Of a stretch of 64,000 nucleotides of DNA, positions 40,347-50,201 are shown piece by piece (position 1 is the stretch's first letter; the number at the start of each line of letters is the position of its first letter). This stretch comes from an uncultured SAR116 cluster alpha proteobacterium. Lineage in GTDB: Bacteria > Pseudomonadota > Alphaproteobacteria > Puniceispirillales > GCA-002684695. The translations under genes and the position numbers were made by a program. The notes beneath the pieces were generated by a model. It made no database searches. It was not told where the DNA came from and saw only the letters and a list, made by a program, of their open reading frames with translations. Location: positions 62,001 to 126,000 of the forward strand of contig CACMFN010000003.1 in NCBI GenBank assembly GCA_902612965.1. The letters run 5' to 3'.

Positions 40347-41346
40347 TAATTGTTTTATGGAAATATGGTTTTTCAGGAGAGGAAATTATTGATGGGAAAT
40401 CAGATATATTTACACTATTAGGAAATTTTTGATCCTCTAAACAAATCCCGGAAAAATTGCCATAGCTTACATCATTTAACCCCTTAGGTGCTAGATTTAA
40501 ACTTGGCGCATTGTAAACTTGTATTCCAGGTTGGTCTGTCCATAGAGTTAAATTCAAATTACTTACAGGATTAAATAGTCTTGCAGCAGGCTTAATTAAA
40601 TGGTTATTTTTTTCTAATACATAGTTGTCATCTAATTTAATTTTACCAATTTTCTTTTTATTAAAAAAATCCATTTCCGTGTTTTGGGTTGAAATAATTT
40701 TTCCTGTTGGTATTAAATCTTCATCTGTTTCAGTGTAGGATTTTGAATCTAAATATAACAAGTGATTACAAATATTATAATTTTCTTCAAATGAAGAGCA
40801 CAAGTTAAAATAATTATGTTGCCCCATGTTAATTGGTGTTTCCCTATCAACAGTAGCGCTCATTTCTATAGTAAGTGTTTTTCCTTTCAGAATATATTTT
40901 ACTTTTGCGTTAACCTCGCCAGGGTATCCTCCTTCACCATTGAAGCTATTAATAGAGTAGGTAACAGAGTTATCCTCTTCATTAGTTTCAAAATCCCAGA
41001 TTTGTTTTCCAAACCCCATTTCACCCCCATGCAAATGATTGGGAGGCCGATTAATATCTAGTTGATATTCTATGTTATTTAATTTAAATCTACCCTTATC
41101 AATTCTATTAATTACTCTTCCTACAATAGACCCAAAGTAAGGACTAAATTTAGGGTAAAATTCAAAATCTTCAAACCCTAAAACTGCTGAAACTATCCCA
41201 TCTTGAGGATGGTTGATAATCCAATTTTGAATTGACGCCCCCCAATTCATAAATGAGACTTTAGCATTTTGCTCGCTACTAAGAGTAGTTAAAATAACTT
41301 GCCTATTTTTAAAAAAACCAAATTTTCTATTCGAAATCTTACTCAT
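40333..41346 (-). CDS. Aldose 1-epimerase (galactose mutarotase)
   Basis: YFGSIVGRVINRIDKGRFKLNNIEYQLDINRPPNHLHGGEMGFGKQIW...INMGQHNYFNL. Confidence 0.93.
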   Translation of the reverse strand: MSKISNRKFGFFKNRQVILTTLSSEQNAKVSFMNWGASIQNWIINHPQDGIVSAVLGFEDFEFYPKFSPYFGSIVGRVINRIDKGRFKLNNIEYQLDINRPPNHLHGGEMGFGKQIWDFETNEEDNSVTYSINSFNGEGGYPGEVNAKVKYILKGKTLTIEMSATVDRETPINMGQHNYFNLCSSFEENYNICNHLLYLDSKSYTETDEDLIPTGKIISTQNTEMDFFNKKKIGKIKLDDNYVLEKNNHLIKPAARLFNPVSNLNLTLWTDQPGIQVYNAPSLNLAPKGLNDVSYGNFSGICLEDQKFPNSVNISDFPSIISSPEKPYFHKTIIEIS

Positions 41347-41948
41347 AATTTCAAAATTTTTTTCTCAGACAAATAATTAATGATTTTGTCTGACAATTCA
41401 TCGGCAGTATACTTTTCACTATCCAAAGTAATTTCTGGATTTTTAGGTATTTCATAAGCTGAATCAATGCCCGTAAAGTCTTTGAGTTGTCCTGAACGTG
41501 CCTTTTTATAAAGGCCCTTAGTATCCCTTTTTTCACAAACCTCTAGAGGCGTATTTAAAAAAACTTCTATATATTCATTTTTTTCAAAGAGATTCCTTGT
41601 AAATTCTCTTTGTTTTTCGAAAGGGGAAATAAATGAGGCTATTACAATTAGACCTGCATCCACCATAAGTTTTCCTACATGACCAATTCTACGAATATTT
41701 TCATTCCTATCATCATCTGAAAAACCTAAATCTTGATTAAGAGTATGCCTTAGGTTGTCTCCATCTAATAAAAATGTATGTTTATTTTGTTTATTAAGTT
41801 TTTGTTCTAAAAGATCTGCAACTGTAGATTTCCCTGCACCAGAAAGGCCTGTGAGCCATATAATACATGATCTGTGTTTCTTTATAAAAGAGCGATTTGC
41901 CCTTTTTACTTTCATCTTATAAATGAAGGTCTCATTCTTTAAATGCAT
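41343..41948 (-). CDS. cysC: Adenylylsulfate kinase
   Basis: CIIWLTGLSGAGKSTVADLLEQKL...LDGDNLRHTLNQDLGFSDDDRNENIRRIGHVGKLM...FTGIDSAYEIP. Confidence 0.95.
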   Translation of the reverse strand: MHLKNETFIYKMKVKRANRSFIKKHRSCIIWLTGLSGAGKSTVADLLEQKLNKQNKHTFLLDGDNLRHTLNQDLGFSDDDRNENIRRIGHVGKLMVDAGLIVIASFISPFEKQREFTRNLFEKNEYIEVFLNTPLEVCEKRDTKGLYKKARSGQLKDFTGIDSAYEIPKNPEITLDSEKYTADELSDKIINYLSEKKILKL

Positions 41949-42009
41949 TTATATTCCAACTTTTAATAGATTTAAAATGAAATAATATAAATTTTTAAGA
42001 TTAATAATA

Positions 42010-42360
42010 CTAATTGAAATTTAAAACAAGTTTTCCATTATCATCAAATGACATAGAGGTATTTTTATCCTTTAAATCTTTAAACCGCCAATCAAAATAT
42101 GATTGTATAACTTCTGACATTTTCTCGTTACTTTCATTTGGTGAAAACCAAATAGAGATTTCAATTCTTGTGCCATCATCATTATATGGAACAGATACAA
42201 CAACAGATTTTTGTAGATATAATGGTTCTTGAAAATTTTCTGGGACATCCTCAACCATTGTAGCAAGAATGTTTTCAGGATCGTCATTAAAGAAGCAATT
42301 TGTAATTGGTATGCCCTGGTTATTTATATTTTTTTTAAATATTAATTTATTTTTTGTCAT
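42010..42360 (-). CDS. Hypothetical protein
   Basis: 116-aa ORF between cysC and a phosphoesterase gene; no family recognised. Confidence 0.6.
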   Translation of the reverse strand: MTKNKLIFKKNINNQGIPITNCFFNDDPENILATMVEDVPENFQEPLYLQKSVVVSVPYNDDGTRIEISIWFSPNESNEKMSEVIQSYFDWRFKDLKDKNTSMSFDDNGKLVLNFN

Positions 42361-42387
42361 GATTAACTAATTTTTTTAATTTTCTTA

Positions 42388-43164
42388 TTACTGAACTAAT
42401 ATTTTTTTTGTATAAATTCCAGTTTTTTTGGAAAAGGAATGAAGTAAATATTGTATCTTTTTAGACTTTTTAGAAATTACTTTATCCCAGCTTAAGTCAG
42501 TTGCAATAGAAGGCATTGTAAAAGTTTTAATATGGCCAATATTACTTTCAAAATATTTATGAATGTGACCACAAAATAAAGCAACAATATTTGATTTGTT
42601 TTTTAAAAAGTAGTGAAATTTTTTTACTTCTTCTATATCTACATATTCAATTCTCTCAAACTCATTATCACTAACATTATAAGGTGGGTGGTGCATAAAG
42701 ATGGCAGTAGGCAAACTCTTTGAGCGAGATATTTCGTTTGATAGTAATTTTATTTTTGAAGAAGTTAATTCACCTTTGTTACTGTTGGAACAGAAAGTAT
42801 CCATCGAAATTAATTTAAAACCTTTAAATTCTATAGAATAGATATAAAATTCTTTATCAGTTTTTTCAGATAAACTTTGTGTAAATATTTTTCTGAGATT
42901 AGGCTTATTGTCTCTATTTCCAGGAGTGAAAAATATACTTTGTTTTAACTTTTTAAGAATAGAATCTGCAATTGTGTATTCTTCGACTGTACCATTTTGA
43001 GTTACACCTCCGGTATGAATAATAAAATCAGGCTGTGGATCTAAATTATTAATGCTGTCAACACATCTTTTTAGATTATTTATCCTTTGTTTCACAATAT
43101 CTGTTTCGCCCACCTTTACAGGGCACATTAAATGCGTGTCAGAAATCTGAGCTATAGATATCAA
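42388..43164 (-). CDS. Calcineurin-like metallophosphoesterase
   Basis: IAQISDTHLM...PDFIIHTGGVTQNG...FTPGNRDN...MHHPPY...FCGHIHKY. Confidence 0.9.
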   Translation of the reverse strand: MISIAQISDTHLMCPVKVGETDIVKQRINNLKRCVDSINNLDPQPDFIIHTGGVTQNGTVEEYTIADSILKKLKQSIFFTPGNRDNKPNLRKIFTQSLSEKTDKEFYIYSIEFKGFKLISMDTFCSNSNKGELTSSKIKLLSNEISRSKSLPTAIFMHHPPYNVSDNEFERIEYVDIEEVKKFHYFLKNKSNIVALFCGHIHKYFESNIGHIKTFTMPSIATDLSWDKVISKKSKKIQYLLHSFSKKTGIYTKKILVQ

Positions 43165-43175
43165 AAGTTTGAATT

Positions 43176-45014
43176 TTACTTGTCAATAATATGATGAACT
43201 GGTGCTTTTTCCATAGACCATGAATTTTCTTTCTCATTAAACTGAGACAGAGTAAAGCAGTGCCAATCCTTATCATCTAATTTTGGATGATCACCTCTAT
43301 AGTAGTAGCCAGGCCATCGAGTTTCTTTCCTGTATAAAGTATGCTGAGTTACACACTCTGAAGCTAATACTCTGTGATTAAGTTCCCAAGCTCTTTGAAG
43401 CTGGTGTAAACTATCAGCACCAATATTACTAAGATCTTCTTTTAACATAGTAAGGAGTTCTATTCCTCTTAAGAGCATAGGTTCATTAGTTAGATAATCG
43501 GTACTTGTGCCACCAACATATTCATCCATTATCTTTTCAAGTCTTTGCAAGCCTTGAATTGGAAGAATATAACTAGGTGAAACAGTACCACTTGTGATTT
43601 CATTTCTGCCAACTGTATAATTCTCAAGAGGTTTGTAAACTAATTCTTTCAGACTTGAATATTCTTCTTCATTAACTTCAGGGTGGTCATTTCCAAGGTC
43701 ATTAACATAATTTATTGCAGATTTGCCTGCAATACGACCTTCTGTAAAAGAACCTGAAGAAAATTTATGTGCAGTACCACCAATTGTATCACCTGATCCA
43801 AAAAGGCCTTCAACAGTCATCATTCTATTATAACCCCACTGATAATCATCTGGAGCGTAATCACTAGGGCCACTAGCCCAAGCTCCAGAGCATGTCGCAT
43901 GCGATCCCATTACATAAGGCTCAGACATTACTAATTCAGGGTTAATCTCTTTTGGATCAATATTTTGTGAAGCCCAAACAACAGCTTGTCCAATAGTCAT
44001 TCCGAGAAAGTTTTCCCACCCAACAGTCTCTTTATGTGGATCTTTAAATGCTTCTTTTGTTACCATTCTAATAGGGCCTCTGCCAGCCTGGACTTCTTTT
44101 AAGAACGCATGATTTCTTAAGCAAGTTGGGACTGGTTGTTGATCTACGTAATCTCCAACCATTTCCTTAATTGAGTCATACCAAGTGTTTTCGTAACTTT
44201 TTCCATATCCATTTTCAGTAGTGGTCTTCAAATGTAAAAAATAAGCACCGACAGGTCCGTAACCATCTTTAAATCTAGTAAGCACAATTCTATTTTCCAT
44301 TTGAGTCATTTTTGCTCCAACTCTAATTGGAAGAGCGTATGCAGAAGCGCTACTCCATGGCGCATACCAAGTTCGCCCCATACCTTCACCAACTGCATGC
44401 GGTTTAAATATATGAGAAGCACCTCCAGCAGAAACGACAACTGCTTTTGAACGAAAAACATAAAAATCACCAGTTCTAACATTAAAACCAACAGCTCCTG
44501 CAACCCTGTTTGGTTTGTTTTTATCCATAAGAAGATGGGTAACCATGATGCGGTTGTAAACTTCAGTTGCTGCTTTCCTTGCAGCTTCAGCTATAATAGG
44601 CTTATAACTTTCACCATGGATCATTATCTGCCATTTACCTTCTCTTTGGTAACGTCCATTTTCTGGGTCTCTCATAATTGGTAAGCCCCATTCTTCAAAC
44701 TTATGAACAGTAGAATCAACATGACGAGCAATATCGTAGCCCAGATCTTCTCTTACTAAACCCATCAAATCATTTCTCGCGTACCTAACATGATCTTCTG
44801 GCTGGTTCTCATTCCAGTGCATCCCCATGTAACAATTTATGGCGTATAAACCTTGAGCGACAGCACCACTTCTTTCAATATTCGCTTTTTCAACTACAAC
44901 TATTTTTTTATCTCTACCCCAATATCTGGACTCGTAAGCAGCACCACAACCACCAAAACCGCCTCCAATTACCAAGACGTCTGAGTCAACATAAACTGTC
45001 TTTCTTGAAGCCAT
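43176..45014 (-). CDS. aprA: Adenylylsulfate reductase alpha subunit
   Basis: FAD flavoprotein: VIGGGFGGCGAAYESRYWGRDKKIVVVEKANIERSGAVAQGLYAINCYMGMHWNENQPEDHVRYARNDLMGLVREDLGYDIARHVDSTVHKFEEWGLPI. Confidence 0.97.
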   Translation of the reverse strand: MASRKTVYVDSDVLVIGGGFGGCGAAYESRYWGRDKKIVVVEKANIERSGAVAQGLYAINCYMGMHWNENQPEDHVRYARNDLMGLVREDLGYDIARHVDSTVHKFEEWGLPIMRDPENGRYQREGKWQIMIHGESYKPIIAEAARKAATEVYNRIMVTHLLMDKNKPNRVAGAVGFNVRTGDFYVFRSKAVVVSAGGASHIFKPHAVGEGMGRTWYAPWSSASAYALPIRVGAKMTQMENRIVLTRFKDGYGPVGAYFLHLKTTTENGYGKSYENTWYDSIKEMVGDYVDQQPVPTCLRNHAFLKEVQAGRGPIRMVTKEAFKDPHKETVGWENFLGMTIGQAVVWASQNIDPKEINPELVMSEPYVMGSHATCSGAWASGPSDYAPDDYQWGYNRMMTVEGLFGSGDTIGGTAHKFSSGSFTEGRIAGKSAINYVNDLGNDHPEVNEEEYSSLKELVYKPLENYTVGRNEITSGTVSPSYILPIQGLQRLEKIMDEYVGGTSTDYLTNEPMLLRGIELLTMLKEDLSNIGADSLHQLQRAWELNHRVLASECVTQHTLYRKETRWPGYYYRGDHPKLDDKDWHCFTLSQFNEKENSWSMEKAPVHHIIDK

Positions 45015-45475
45015 TATAAAGGTCCTTCCACAAACTGATTACGCGATATAGTAGGTAATGATTCTACCTTTAAAGCATCTGGTTCGTGCGCTAGTTGTTG
45101 AGTAGAGTATTCTTGTGTATTAGGGTCTTCATATTCAGCTGGTCCTTTTATTGAACCCCATGGTGTTGTTCTAATAGGTGATACAAAATTCTTTTCTCTT
45201 CCATCCCTAAATTTAATTTTCCATGATATAGTTCCTTTTTCTTCCTCTCGAAGAACACGAACACTGTGACCCATCGGAGCAAAATCTGCATATCCTCTAG
45301 CGTCTATTGCATTTTGAGGACAAGCTTTAACACATGAGTAACATTCCCAGCAAAAGTTTGGTTCAATATTATATGCTCTTCTTGTTGTTGGATCGATATG
45401 CATAATATCTGAAGGGCAAATATCTACACAGTGACCACAACCATCACAGCTTGTCATATATACAAAAGTTGACAT
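45014..45475 (-). CDS. aprB: Adenylylsulfate reductase beta subunit
   Basis: MSTFVYMTSCDGCGHCVDICPSDIMHIDPTTRRAYNIEPNFCWECYSCVKACPQNAIDARGYADFAPMG; two 4Fe-4S motifs. Confidence 0.97.
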   Translation of the reverse strand: MSTFVYMTSCDGCGHCVDICPSDIMHIDPTTRRAYNIEPNFCWECYSCVKACPQNAIDARGYADFAPMGHSVRVLREEEKGTISWKIKFRDGREKNFVSPIRTTPWGSIKGPAEYEDPNTQEYSTQQLAHEPDALKVESLPTISRNQFVEGPL

Positions 45476-45491
45476 TAAATTCTCCTATTAA

Positions 45492-46277
45492 TTAATAATT
45501 TCGGGGCACCCTTTTTACAGTGCCATAAATTGCAGGTTTGTCTGCAGGTTCAGGTAAATTTCTATTTGAGCCATCAGCTTGAGCAACTCTTTTTTGCAGG
45601 GATGCTCCTGGCTTGTAAAACATATGAGCAAACTTAGACCAGGGAATGGAACCAAATAAGATTAAATTAGAAACAAGGTATAATACCAGTAATATGTTTG
45701 AATAAAATGGGTTAGATATTTGTGTTACCCCCCACAATATTGCTAAAGTAGAACTTATAGCTAAAGAAAGAACAAAAATATCGGCTTGAATAAATCTAAG
45801 TCTTGCATTGCCTTCAGCAGCTACATCAACTCTAATAAAAAACCAAAACCAATAGCAACCTACACTAATTAAAAGAGCACTTAAATACCAAACAATTGGA
45901 ATTATTTCAGGTGTTTTAGAAGTTTCTGGCAGATAACTGAAAACCATTATAACAGTTGTAATCACATAACCAATAAAACCATAAAACGTAAAAAGATGGG
46001 CTAGTCTCCTTTTGAAACTACAAAATTCTGCTGCGGAAAAAACATCTACAGTTATTGTTTTGAAGATTATAACTATCATTTGGTTGAAAGAAATATCCTT
46101 AACTTTACTTAGTTTTGATTTTCTCCAATTTCTGAAAAAGTAAGTAGCATTTTGTTTTTCAATCATATCGTAAACTGTTCCCCCTAAAACGAGAACAAAC
46201 ATTAAAATTACAAAGCTTTGCATCGCAATTACAGGTATTAAGTTTGATAATTCAACAAATGGATTTAGTGAAAACAT
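45492..46277 (-). CDS. aprM: AprM-type membrane protein of the APS reductase cluster
   Basis: Polytopic membrane protein (CSFKRRLAHLFTFYGFIGYVITTVIMVFSYL) immediately upstream of aprB-aprA. Confidence 0.85.
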   Translation of the reverse strand: MFSLNPFVELSNLIPVIAMQSFVILMFVLVLGGTVYDMIEKQNATYFFRNWRKSKLSKVKDISFNQMIVIIFKTITVDVFSAAEFCSFKRRLAHLFTFYGFIGYVITTVIMVFSYLPETSKTPEIIPIVWYLSALLISVGCYWFWFFIRVDVAAEGNARLRFIQADIFVLSLAISSTLAILWGVTQISNPFYSNILLVLYLVSNLILFGSIPWSKFAHMFYKPGASLQKRVAQADGSNRNLPEPADKPAIYGTVKRVPRNY

Positions 46278-46386
46278 TAAGACGTCCTATGAATATATTT
46301 ATATTAATTTAAATAATTGATTTAGATTATTTGTCAATCTGAAATAATTAATATGATTAGTATGAAGTTCCTAATTTTAAAAAGTT

Positions 46387-46776
46387 CTACAGCTTACCTT
46401 CATCTCTTAATTTTTGTCTTATCTTGGTTGCACTTATTTCAGTTATAGACTTATCAAAAGTTTCTTCTTCAAAAGAATAGCCAACTCCTCTTCCATAAGT
46501 AATATTTACAATATTTGGAACCAACATAATTTCATATTCAACGCCTCTTTTAAAATCATCTTGCAGTAAACCTTCTTCAATATTTGAACAAACTGCATCC
46601 CAATCAAATGGATTATCACTTTGACCATCCCCACCTGATGCACCTTGTACATCTCTGACTTGAATAATTACTTGTCCTGTTTTTGCAACACATCTTTTAA
46701 AAAGAGCCTGGTGCCCATCATGCCATGGTTGCCACCTACCTAACATTTGCACTGTCGGCTTTTTCCAATCAAACAT
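46387..46776 (-). CDS. Cytidylyltransferase-like nucleotidyltransferase family protein
   Basis: VQMLGRWQPWHDGHQALFKRCV (HxGH-type) and ISATKIRQKLRDEG (ISSTxxR-like). Confidence 0.85.
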   Translation of the reverse strand: MFDWKKPTVQMLGRWQPWHDGHQALFKRCVAKTGQVIIQVRDVQGASGGDGQSDNPFDWDAVCSNIEEGLLQDDFKRGVEYEIMLVPNIVNITYGRGVGYSFEEETFDKSITEISATKIRQKLRDEGKL

Positions 46777-46940
46777 TTTAAAATATCTCCTTTATAATTT
46801 AATAACGTTTATATTTATTTAATTATGACCAAATTTCATCTAAAAAATTTTAACAATTCATAAGATTTTTTGTCTATGATAAGTGCCTTCAGGTTTGATG
46901 ATTCATGAAGTTTCACAAGATTTAAGACTGTCTTTCTTTT

Positions 46941-47480
46941 CTAGATACTTTTGATTTCTTTTTCAATGTCAAGGACGCTTCTTACCTCAACGTAATTACT
47001 AAGATTAAATTTTTTCATAAACTCATTATAAACTAGATTATCAAATAATTTGAATAAATTTTCCCAGTAATTATCAACATTTACTATTAAAATTTTTGAT
47101 TTTATTTGCCCTAATTGTTTCCATGTTAGCACTTCCATCAATTCTTCTAGTGTTCCAATGCCACCAGGCAAAGCAATAAAAATTGATGCTTGCTCATACA
47201 TGATATTTTTTCTTTCATGCATTGTGTTTGTCATAATGATATCTGTTAAGCCTTTGTGATCAACTTCGATGTCACATAAGAATTTTGGAATAACACCTGT
47301 AACTTTTCCTCCAGCTTCAAGACAACTATCTGCGACTACGCCCATTAAACCAGTGTTGCCTCCACCGTAGAATAAATGAAAATTCTGTTTTGCAATCAGT
47401 TGTCCAAGTTCATTAGAAATTAATTTATAATTTTGATTTTTTCCTGAAGAAGATCCTGCAAAAACACAAATTTTTCTCAT
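46941..47480 (-). CDS. LOG family protein (TIGR00730, cytokinin riboside 5'-monophosphate phosphoribohydrolase-like)
   Basis: ICVFAGSSSGKNQNY...YGGGNTGLMGVVAD...ALPGGIGTLEELMEVLTWKQLG. Confidence 0.95.
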   Translation of the reverse strand: MRKICVFAGSSSGKNQNYKLISNELGQLIAKQNFHLFYGGGNTGLMGVVADSCLEAGGKVTGVIPKFLCDIEVDHKGLTDIIMTNTMHERKNIMYEQASIFIALPGGIGTLEELMEVLTWKQLGQIKSKILIVNVDNYWENLFKLFDNLVYNEFMKKFNLSNYVEVRSVLDIEKEIKSI

Positions 47481-47510
47481 TTAAAATTCCTTTACAAATT
47501 TATTAAATAA

Positions 47511-47921
47511 TTAATTTAAAGGCATTCCTTCACATGCTTCTAAATTACTGTTTATTGGAGTTGAAGGAACTTTACTTTTCAAAAATAAATTTCTAATTGG
47601 TTTAATTATATCTTTTTCGTTAACAGTCCCTGCTCGTATAGTTATTATTCCTGGCCTTCCTGAATTTTTCCCAAAAACTTGTGAACCACACTTTGGACAA
47701 AAATATTTTGTCATATTATTTCCTGCATCTGATAAATGCGTATAGTTATTTACTTCTCCGGTAATTTCAAAATTTTCTTCTTTTATAAATAAATTTGTTA
47801 AGTAAACACTTCCAGTTGCTTTCCTGCATTGATCACAATGACAATTTTGTATAACAAGAGGGTCAGAATTTGATTTATAATTAACTGAACCACAAAGACA
47901 ACTTCCAGTAAATATGCTCAT
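47511..47921 (-). CDS. GFA (glutathione-dependent formaldehyde-activating) family protein
   Basis: FTGSCLCGSVNYKS...QNCHCDQCRKATGS...FCPKCGSQVFG. Confidence 0.93.
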   Translation of the reverse strand: MSIFTGSCLCGSVNYKSNSDPLVIQNCHCDQCRKATGSVYLTNLFIKEENFEITGEVNNYTHLSDAGNNMTKYFCPKCGSQVFGKNSGRPGIITIRAGTVNEKDIIKPIRNLFLKSKVPSTPINSNLEACEGMPLN

Positions 47922-48012
47922 AATAACTCCTGTAACTATTATGATTAGGTTTATCAGAAAAAATATTTGAGAGTAAGATATTTTCGATTAGAATGTTGAT
48001 TAGGAGAAGAAT

Positions 48013-48762
48013 TTGATAAGAAATCTTAATTTTACAGTCGATGTATCTTTAAATAATCAGAAAAAAATTGGACTAATTGTACTTGCTTCTGACTATACAA
48101 TTGATGAAGAGTTTAGAAAGTTATTTCCAATTGCTAATTTAGATTACTATCAGGCAAGAATTGAGAATTCTCCCATAATCACACCAGAGACTTTGAGCGC
48201 GATGAAATTAAAAATTAGCTCTACACTGAAACTGATTTTGCCTGGCGATAAACTAGATATAGTTGGGTATGGATGCACATCTGCTACTGTAGTTTTAGGA
48301 GAAGAAGAAATTTTTAGTTCTATCAAGTCCGTACATCCTAATGCAAAGTGCACAACACCAATATCAGCTGCTTTAAAAGCTTTTGAAATCTTTGATGCTA
48401 AGAATATAGCTGTAATTACACCATACACTAAGAATGTTAATATTTATATTTCAGAATACATTAAAAAATCTGGTTATAGTATTTCAGCATTTGGTTCGTT
48501 TAATGAGAAACGGGACCCAGTTGTGGCATCTATCGATAGCAATAGTATTGTTAATGGAGTAAAAGAAACAATTAAAGATAAAAAAATTGATATGGTTTTT
48601 ATTTCGTGCACAAGCATAAAATTTATAGATTTTGTCCCCCAGTTAGAAAAATTGATAGGAATACCAGTCACAACATCCAACCATGCCATGGCTTGGCATT
48701 GCATGCGATTAGGAGGAGTAAAGAATACATTACCTAATCTCGGACAGTTGTTTTTGAAATAA
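48013..48762 (+). CDS. Maleate isomerase / Asp-Glu racemase superfamily protein (EutA-like)
   Basis: KKIGLIVLASDYTIDEEFRKLFP...YGCTSATVVLGEE...FISCTSIKFID; two-cysteine racemase-fold pattern. Likely TTG start. Confidence 0.8.
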   Translation: MIRNLNFTVDVSLNNQKKIGLIVLASDYTIDEEFRKLFPIANLDYYQARIENSPIITPETLSAMKLKISSTLKLILPGDKLDIVGYGCTSATVVLGEEEIFSSIKSVHPNAKCTTPISAALKAFEIFDAKNIAVITPYTKNVNIYISEYIKKSGYSISAFGSFNEKRDPVVASIDSNSIVNGVKETIKDKKIDMVFISCTSIKFIDFVPQLEKLIGIPVTTSNHAMAWHCMRLGGVKNTLPNLGQLFLK

Positions 48763-48776
48763 AGTGGATAATTACA

Positions 48777-49199
48777 ATGGATGCTGACTATATTATAAAT
48801 TATTTAAAATTAACAGAGCACCCTGAGGGCGGGTGGTTTAAAGAAACTTTCCAATCAAAAGAGACTTCAAATGGTAGATCGAATCTTTCAATGATTTACT
48901 ACTTTTTAAAGGAAAATGAAAATTCACACTGGCACAGAGTTACAGACGCTGATGAAATATGGCTCTGGCATTTAGGAGACCCTTTATTGCTTTCCTATTC
49001 TGATGAACGATCTACAAACGCAATTACTCTTGGTCCAGATTTAAATAATAATGAAAAACTTCAAGCAGTCATTCCTAAATCTATATGGCAAAAGGCAAAA
49101 TCAAACGGAGCATGGTCTTTAGTAAGCTGTGTGGTGGCTCCGGCTTTTTCTTTTGATGGATTTGAAATGGCTAAAAAAGGATGGGAGCCAAAAACATGA
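48777..49199 (+). CDS. Cupin domain protein (DUF985 family)
   Basis: YIINYLKLTEHPEGGWFKETFQS...SMIYYFLKENENSHWHRVTDADEIWLWHLGDPLLL. Confidence 0.93.
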   Translation: MDADYIINYLKLTEHPEGGWFKETFQSKETSNGRSNLSMIYYFLKENENSHWHRVTDADEIWLWHLGDPLLLSYSDERSTNAITLGPDLNNNEKLQAVIPKSIWQKAKSNGAWSLVSCVVAPAFSFDGFEMAKKGWEPKT

Positions 49200-50188
49200 G
49201 CAAAAATCATGAAGAACAAGATAAATTAATGATGAATACAATGTATTGGTGGGGTATCCCGTCATTCTTCAAATGTAATTTTCAGGAAAATATTGAAAAT
49301 ACTGATATTGCATTCGTTGGAGTGCCACATTCTACAGGGAATGGTACCACCGAGAGAGACCAGCATTTGGGGCCAAGGGCTGTGAGACATGTTTCAGGTA
49401 GTTTGCGCAGAGTTCACATGAAGTATGAATTTTCTCCGTGGGAAGTAGCAAGAATAAATGACCTTGGTGATGTTCCATTGCCAGAAGCAAATAACAATGA
49501 AGCTTGTATAAGAGATATTTCAAATTTCTATAAGAAACTATCAGACAGTCAAGTTAAACCAGTTTCAATAGGAGGAGACCACTCCATAACAGGTGGCATA
49601 CTAAGAGGGATATCTGGAAAAGGTTCAAAACTCACTGACGGACAATCAGTATCACTTTTGCATATTGATGCCCACACAGATACTTTTGATAATCTAGATC
49701 ATTTTTTAGGAGCTAGAGACAGTGCAGCTCATTGGGCTAGTTTTTGTGTTAGAGAAGGTCTTATTAATGCTGAAACGTCAATTCAAGTTGGTTTAAGGGG
49801 CAATACTAGAACATTGGACTGGCTTAAACCTAGTTATGATTTAGGATATAAAGTTGTTACTATGGATGAATATAAAAAACTGGGTTTAGACCAAACAGTT
49901 GAGAAAATTAAATCAACACTTGGAAGCAAGCCTGTTTATATTACTTTTGATCTGGATTGCTTAGATCCAACAATTGCTCCTGCTGTATCAAATCTCGAGC
50001 CAGGTTGTAATGGTTTTTCAATCGATGAGGCAATTTCTCTTATTCAAGCGGTAAAAGGATTAAATGTAATTGGTGGTGACATTGTTTGCTTGATGCCAAC
50101 AAAAGATAATCCAAATAACATAACGTCTATGGTTGCGGCGTCTGTTGCATTCGAAATCATGTCTCAAATAGCATGGAATATAAAATAA
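49196..50188 (+). CDS. Agmatinase/ureohydrolase family protein
   Basis: GVPHSTGNGTTERDQHLGPRAVR...SIGGDHSITGG...LLHIDAHTDTFDN...ITFDLDCLDPTIAPA. Preferred ATG at 49196; the ORF track gives 49181. Confidence 0.92.
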   Translation: MSKNHEEQDKLMMNTMYWWGIPSFFKCNFQENIENTDIAFVGVPHSTGNGTTERDQHLGPRAVRHVSGSLRRVHMKYEFSPWEVARINDLGDVPLPEANNNEACIRDISNFYKKLSDSQVKPVSIGGDHSITGGILRGISGKGSKLTDGQSVSLLHIDAHTDTFDNLDHFLGARDSAAHWASFCVREGLINAETSIQVGLRGNTRTLDWLKPSYDLGYKVVTMDEYKKLGLDQTVEKIKSTLGSKPVYITFDLDCLDPTIAPAVSNLEPGCNGFSIDEAISLIQAVKGLNVIGGDIVCLMPTKDNPNNITSMVAASVAFEIMSQIAWNIK

Positions 50189-50201
50189 ATACTAAATTAA
50201 C

